Assembly (NCBI RefSeq): GCF_030490285.1
Contig: NZ_CP129884.1
Location: 806,001 to 870,000 of the forward strand
Direction of reading: 5' to 3'
Length of the DNA stretch: 64,000 nt
Source: Methylomonas montana
GTDB taxonomy: Bacteria; Pseudomonadota; Gammaproteobacteria; Methylococcales; Methylomonadaceae
Part shown: one piece after another, positions 61,775-64,000 of the stretch
How positions within the stretch are numbered: the stretch's first letter is position 1
Layout: every line of letters starts with the position of its first letter
The notes under the pieces: generated by a model
Told to the model about the DNA's origin: nothing
What the model saw: the letters and a program-made list of their open reading frames with translations, nothing else
The model's database searches: none
Position numbers and translations under genes: made by a program

Positions 61775-62350
61775 ATGCAGCCGGCGAACGACCGATTCCA
61801 ATTCCAAGAAAAAGCAGACATCGTTAAAACCTTTGGTCAGCGCATGACCATGGCCCGCGAAATGTGCGGGTTGTCCGGATTACAGGCGGCCGAGCTACTC
61901 GGTTACATGAACTCATCCAAGCTAAGTAAGATCGAGCATGCCAGCGATGGCGAGACTATCCCGCCGTTCCTGCCGTACAAAGCGTCGATCGTGTATCAGG
62001 TCTCGATGGATTACCTTTTCGGTCTGTCGGACTTTTGGGACCGAAATCCGGTCACCGCCCAAGAGCAGCAGATTAAACGGGCGCTTGAAGAGGTCACTGC
62101 CGAAGAGAACAACGCTATTCGGAATCTGTTTGATCAACTGTCGGTGGTCGAACAGGCGGCAGAGGTCGCCTTCAACCGATTCGGGGAAATCAAGAAGATC
62201 GTCAACCGGTTCAGAGAGCTAAATCCGGAATTCGATGAGCTGAAACTGGGTGCCAAATTGCTCAGAGTGGTCGATGAAGCGAGTTCGGAAGTCGCGGCAA
62301 TTGGGCGAAAATTGGCGGGGTATCATTCATCAACCCAATACAAAACGTAG
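61775..62350 (+). CDS. XRE-family regulator upstream of the terminase genes
   Basis: A 191-residue protein. Residues about 18-85 form an XRE helix-turn-helix (MAREMCGLSGLQAAELLGYM) followed by VSMDYLFGLSDFWDRNP, the usual repressor linker. The rest is helical (NRFGEIKKIVNRFRELNPEF). It resembles the regulator at 59,600 in layout and may have arisen with it. It comes directly before the terminase small subunit gene after a terminator, so it may control the packaging genes. Confidence 0.75.
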   Translation: MQPANDRFQFQEKADIVKTFGQRMTMAREMCGLSGLQAAELLGYMNSSKLSKIEHASDGETIPPFLPYKASIVYQVSMDYLFGLSDFWDRNPVTAQEQQIKRALEEVTAEENNAIRNLFDQLSVVEQAAEVAFNRFGEIKKIVNRFRELNPEFDELKLGAKLLRVVDEASSEVAAIGRKLAGYHSSTQYKT

Positions 62351-62378
62351 TTTCTTCAGTCCCTAAAGGGTAACCCCC

Positions 62379-62903
62379 ATGCCAAATACCAAAAAACACG
62401 CCGGTGGTCGGCCCACCGCGTTAAAACCGGAGTTCATTGACCAGGCTTACAACTATTGCCTGCTTGGCGCCACCGATGCGCAGCTGGCCGGATTTTTCGG
62501 TGTGAGCGAGAAGACGATCAACACATGGAAAAAGCAGGCCCCGGAGTTTGCCGATTCCCTCAAGCGCGGCAAAATGCTTGCCGACGCTCAGGTTGCCAAT
62601 TCATTGTTCCAGCGCGCGACCGGTTACAGCTGCCCTGAAACCAAAGTAAACATTGCAGATGGTCAGGTCATTTTGACCGATATAACGAAGCATCACCCGC
62701 CAGATACAACAGCGGCGATATTCTGGCTGAAAAACCGTCAGCCCGATAAATGGCGCGATAAAGTCGAGGTCAATGGATCGTTGAAACTGGACAAAGAAAC
62801 ACTGGATATGATCGAAACCCAGTTCGTCACCAAAATGGCAGCCGCACATGAACGCCAAAAAGCGGTGTTGGCTGAACGTGAGGCAAGGCCCGAAGCAGAG
62901 TAA
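62379..62903 (+). CDS. Phage terminase small subunit
   Basis: A 174-residue DNA-recognition subunit of the packaging motor. The N-terminal HTH reads LLGATDAQLAGFFGVSEKTI and then NTWKKQAPEFADSLKRGK. The middle NSLFQRATGYSCPETKV and AAIFWLKNRQPDKWRDKVE are typical of small terminase proteins. The large subunit gene begins 8 bp later. Confidence 0.85.
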   Translation: MPNTKKHAGGRPTALKPEFIDQAYNYCLLGATDAQLAGFFGVSEKTINTWKKQAPEFADSLKRGKMLADAQVANSLFQRATGYSCPETKVNIADGQVILTDITKHHPPDTTAAIFWLKNRQPDKWRDKVEVNGSLKLDKETLDMIETQFVTKMAAAHERQKAVLAEREARPEAE

Positions 62904-62911
62904 TCAGGCTT

Positions 62912-64000
62912 ATGGCGAAGGCTTCCATCTTCCAAGATCCCAGGTACCTCGAATTCGTTGAACGCTTCCACGCCGACCCGCTACGTTTTGCGGTCAGCGT
63001 CTGCGGGATGTCGCCATCCTTCGACCAGGAAGATCTGCTTTACGCTATTTCGCCGCCCAACGCCAAGGTGTCGGTGGTGTCCGGCACGTCAACCGGCAAG
63101 ACGGCGGCATTTGGACGGATAGCCTTATGGCATCTACTGTGCCACCCGGTCGCGGTGTATGAGGGAAAGGTCGAAATCGGCTCGAACACCTATATCGGTG
63201 CGCCAAGAATCAATCAGGTTGCCGACGGTGTTTGGAAAGAGATGAACGACGTTTATCTCGCCATCGCCAACGGGCCGTATGGCTGGATAAACGACTACTA
63301 CGAGATTACCAAAACCAGAGTTGCGGTCAAGGGCTTTGAAGACCAGTGGTTTATCACCCAAGTCGCCATGCAGCAAGGTCAAGCCATTGGCGTGGCCGGC
63401 AAGCACCGGTACTGGCAGCTGATCATCATCGACGAGGCGGCTGGCGTATCGGATGACCACTTCGACGTTATCGAGGGGACCCAAACCCAGGGCGGCAACC
63501 GTACCTTGATGGCATCCCAAGGGGTGCGCAACGCCGGCAGGTTTTACGAGTCTCACCACAACCTATCCCGCGTCAATGGCGGATCGTGGACATCGTTACG
63601 CTTCAGCTCCGAGCGATCCCCGTTTGTCACCATGCAGTGGCTCAAGGATCGTGACGACGAAACGGGCGGGCGCGAATCGATTGAGTACCGAATCAGGGTT
63701 CTCGGTCTGTTCGCCGAGGATTCCGGCAGCAACCTGCTTACCCGGGTCGAACTGGAAAGAGCGTTCGAGCGTGGGCAGATTATCCGCGACGATGAGCCTT
63801 ACGGCTTGCTGGTGCTGTCCGACGTTGGCTTAGGCGAGTACCGCGACGAATCGGTCGCCATTATTGCCAAGGTGATTGGCTACGGCGACTTCGGGCCGGA
63901 TGCCCGCCGCGTCGAATACATTGAAATCCCGTATTGCACCAACAGCAAAAACGAAATCATTTTCGCCGGGGATCTGGCTAATCTGGTCGGCAAGCTGTCA
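62912..64000 (+). CDS. Phage terminase large subunit, 3' end outside the window
   Basis: ATP-driven DNA packaging motor, visible for 363 residues from MAKASIFQDPRYLEFVERFH to the right edge with no stop. The Walker A is VVSGTSTGKTAAFGR, the Walker B is LIIIDEAAG, and motif III lies in RTLMASQGVRNAGRFY. The start of the nuclease domain, with its first Asp in LLVLSDVGLGEYRD, is also present. It follows the small subunit by 8 bp. The family is clear even though the gene is cut. Confidence 0.88.
   Translation, partial: MAKASIFQDPRYLEFVERFHADPLRFAVSVCGMSPSFDQEDLLYAISPPNAKVSVVSGTSTGKTAAFGRIALWHLLCHPVAVYEGKVEIGSNTYIGAPRINQVADGVWKEMNDVYLAIANGPYGWINDYYEITKTRVAVKGFEDQWFITQVAMQQGQAIGVAGKHRYWQLIIIDEAAGVSDDHFDVIEGTQTQGGNRTLMASQGVRNAGRFYESHHNLSRVNGGSWTSLRFSSERSPFVTMQWLKDRDDETGGRESIEYRIRVLGLFAEDSGSNLLTRVELERAFERGQIIRDDEPYGLLVLSDVGLGEYRDESVAIIAKVIGYGDFGPDARRVEYIEIPYCTNSKNEIIFAGDLANLVGKLS

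Larger units (their letters stand above)
50948..64000 (+). mobile_element. Prophage or phage-derived element, right end outside the window
   Basis: From the integrase at 51,424 to the right edge, most genes point the same way and many are phage-like: integrase, DnaB-like helicase fragment, virion transglycosylase-like protein, XRE regulators and both terminase subunits. Replication genes are broken, so at least part is decayed. The exact left end is uncertain; the inverted repeat at 50,948 is a candidate. Confidence 0.75.

Noticed and set aside
1-64000. CRISPR arrays or rRNA genes
   Set aside because: I saw no regularly spaced repeat array, cas gene or rRNA sequence in the window.

Overview
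The window looks like a chromosomal piece of a gammaproteobacterial methanotroph, probably a Methylomonas-like member of the Methylococcaceae. The best evidence is a lanthanide-type methanol dehydrogenase gene (xoxF, with the Asp-Tyr-Asp motif) followed by xoxJ, set in a large glycogen-metabolism locus. A RegB/RegA redox pair and PEP-CTERM-type surface proteins fit this lineage. The genus is an inference; no rRNA is present.

Bases 1-25,400 are core genome. A glycogen/alpha-glucan cluster holds glgA (cut by the left edge), glgB, glgC, a GH57 hydrolase and malQ. xoxF-xoxJ, msrA, hslO and pgk follow, then a three-gene operon built on a von Willebrand A protein. A second glucan block holds glgX, a DUF4912 protein, a GH57 branching enzyme, a nuclease-fold protein with two CBM21-like glycogen-binding domains, and a phospholipase D-like protein. 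The locus can make, branch, debranch and remodel glycogen, with two unrelated branching enzymes.

Bases 25,545-27,150 are a small integron-type cassette array without a visible integrase: a RusA-like cassette with a good attC site, and a DUF4160/DUF2442 pair. Bases 27,269-35,409 return to chromosomal genes: radA, a SEC-C/TPR/sulfotransferase protein, two exported PEP-CTERM-like paralogues and regBA. A complete IS1595-family element with an 8-bp target duplication sits just upstream of the tRNA-Lys promoter.

Bases 36,589-50,910 form a genomic island of about 14.3 kb. It is inserted in tRNA-Lys and bounded by a 49-bp repeat of the tRNA 3' part. It carries two tandem overlapping tyrosine recombinases, a degenerate IS701-like protein, a C-terminally shortened UmuD with a GTTC-N7-GTTC SOS-type site, a DnaQ-like exonuclease, another tyrosine recombinase and an AAA+ ATPase. 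It also carries wreckage of defence genes: a helicase fragment, a truncated CD-NTase and a truncated HNH-SAVED effector, i.e. a dead CBASS. Last comes a compact lanthipeptide module, with an NHLP-type precursor head-to-head with a LanM whose cyclase has the Cys-Cys-Gly zinc motif. A 17-bp direct repeat flanks the segment with the lanthipeptide module.

Bases 50,948-64,000 are a second mobile region: a shortened integrase, an HTH-GHKL ATPase-DUF4325 protein overlapping a HigA-like regulator, decayed phage replication genes, and a prophage module with a virion transglycosylase-like protein and both terminase subunits. The large terminase subunit is cut by the right edge.
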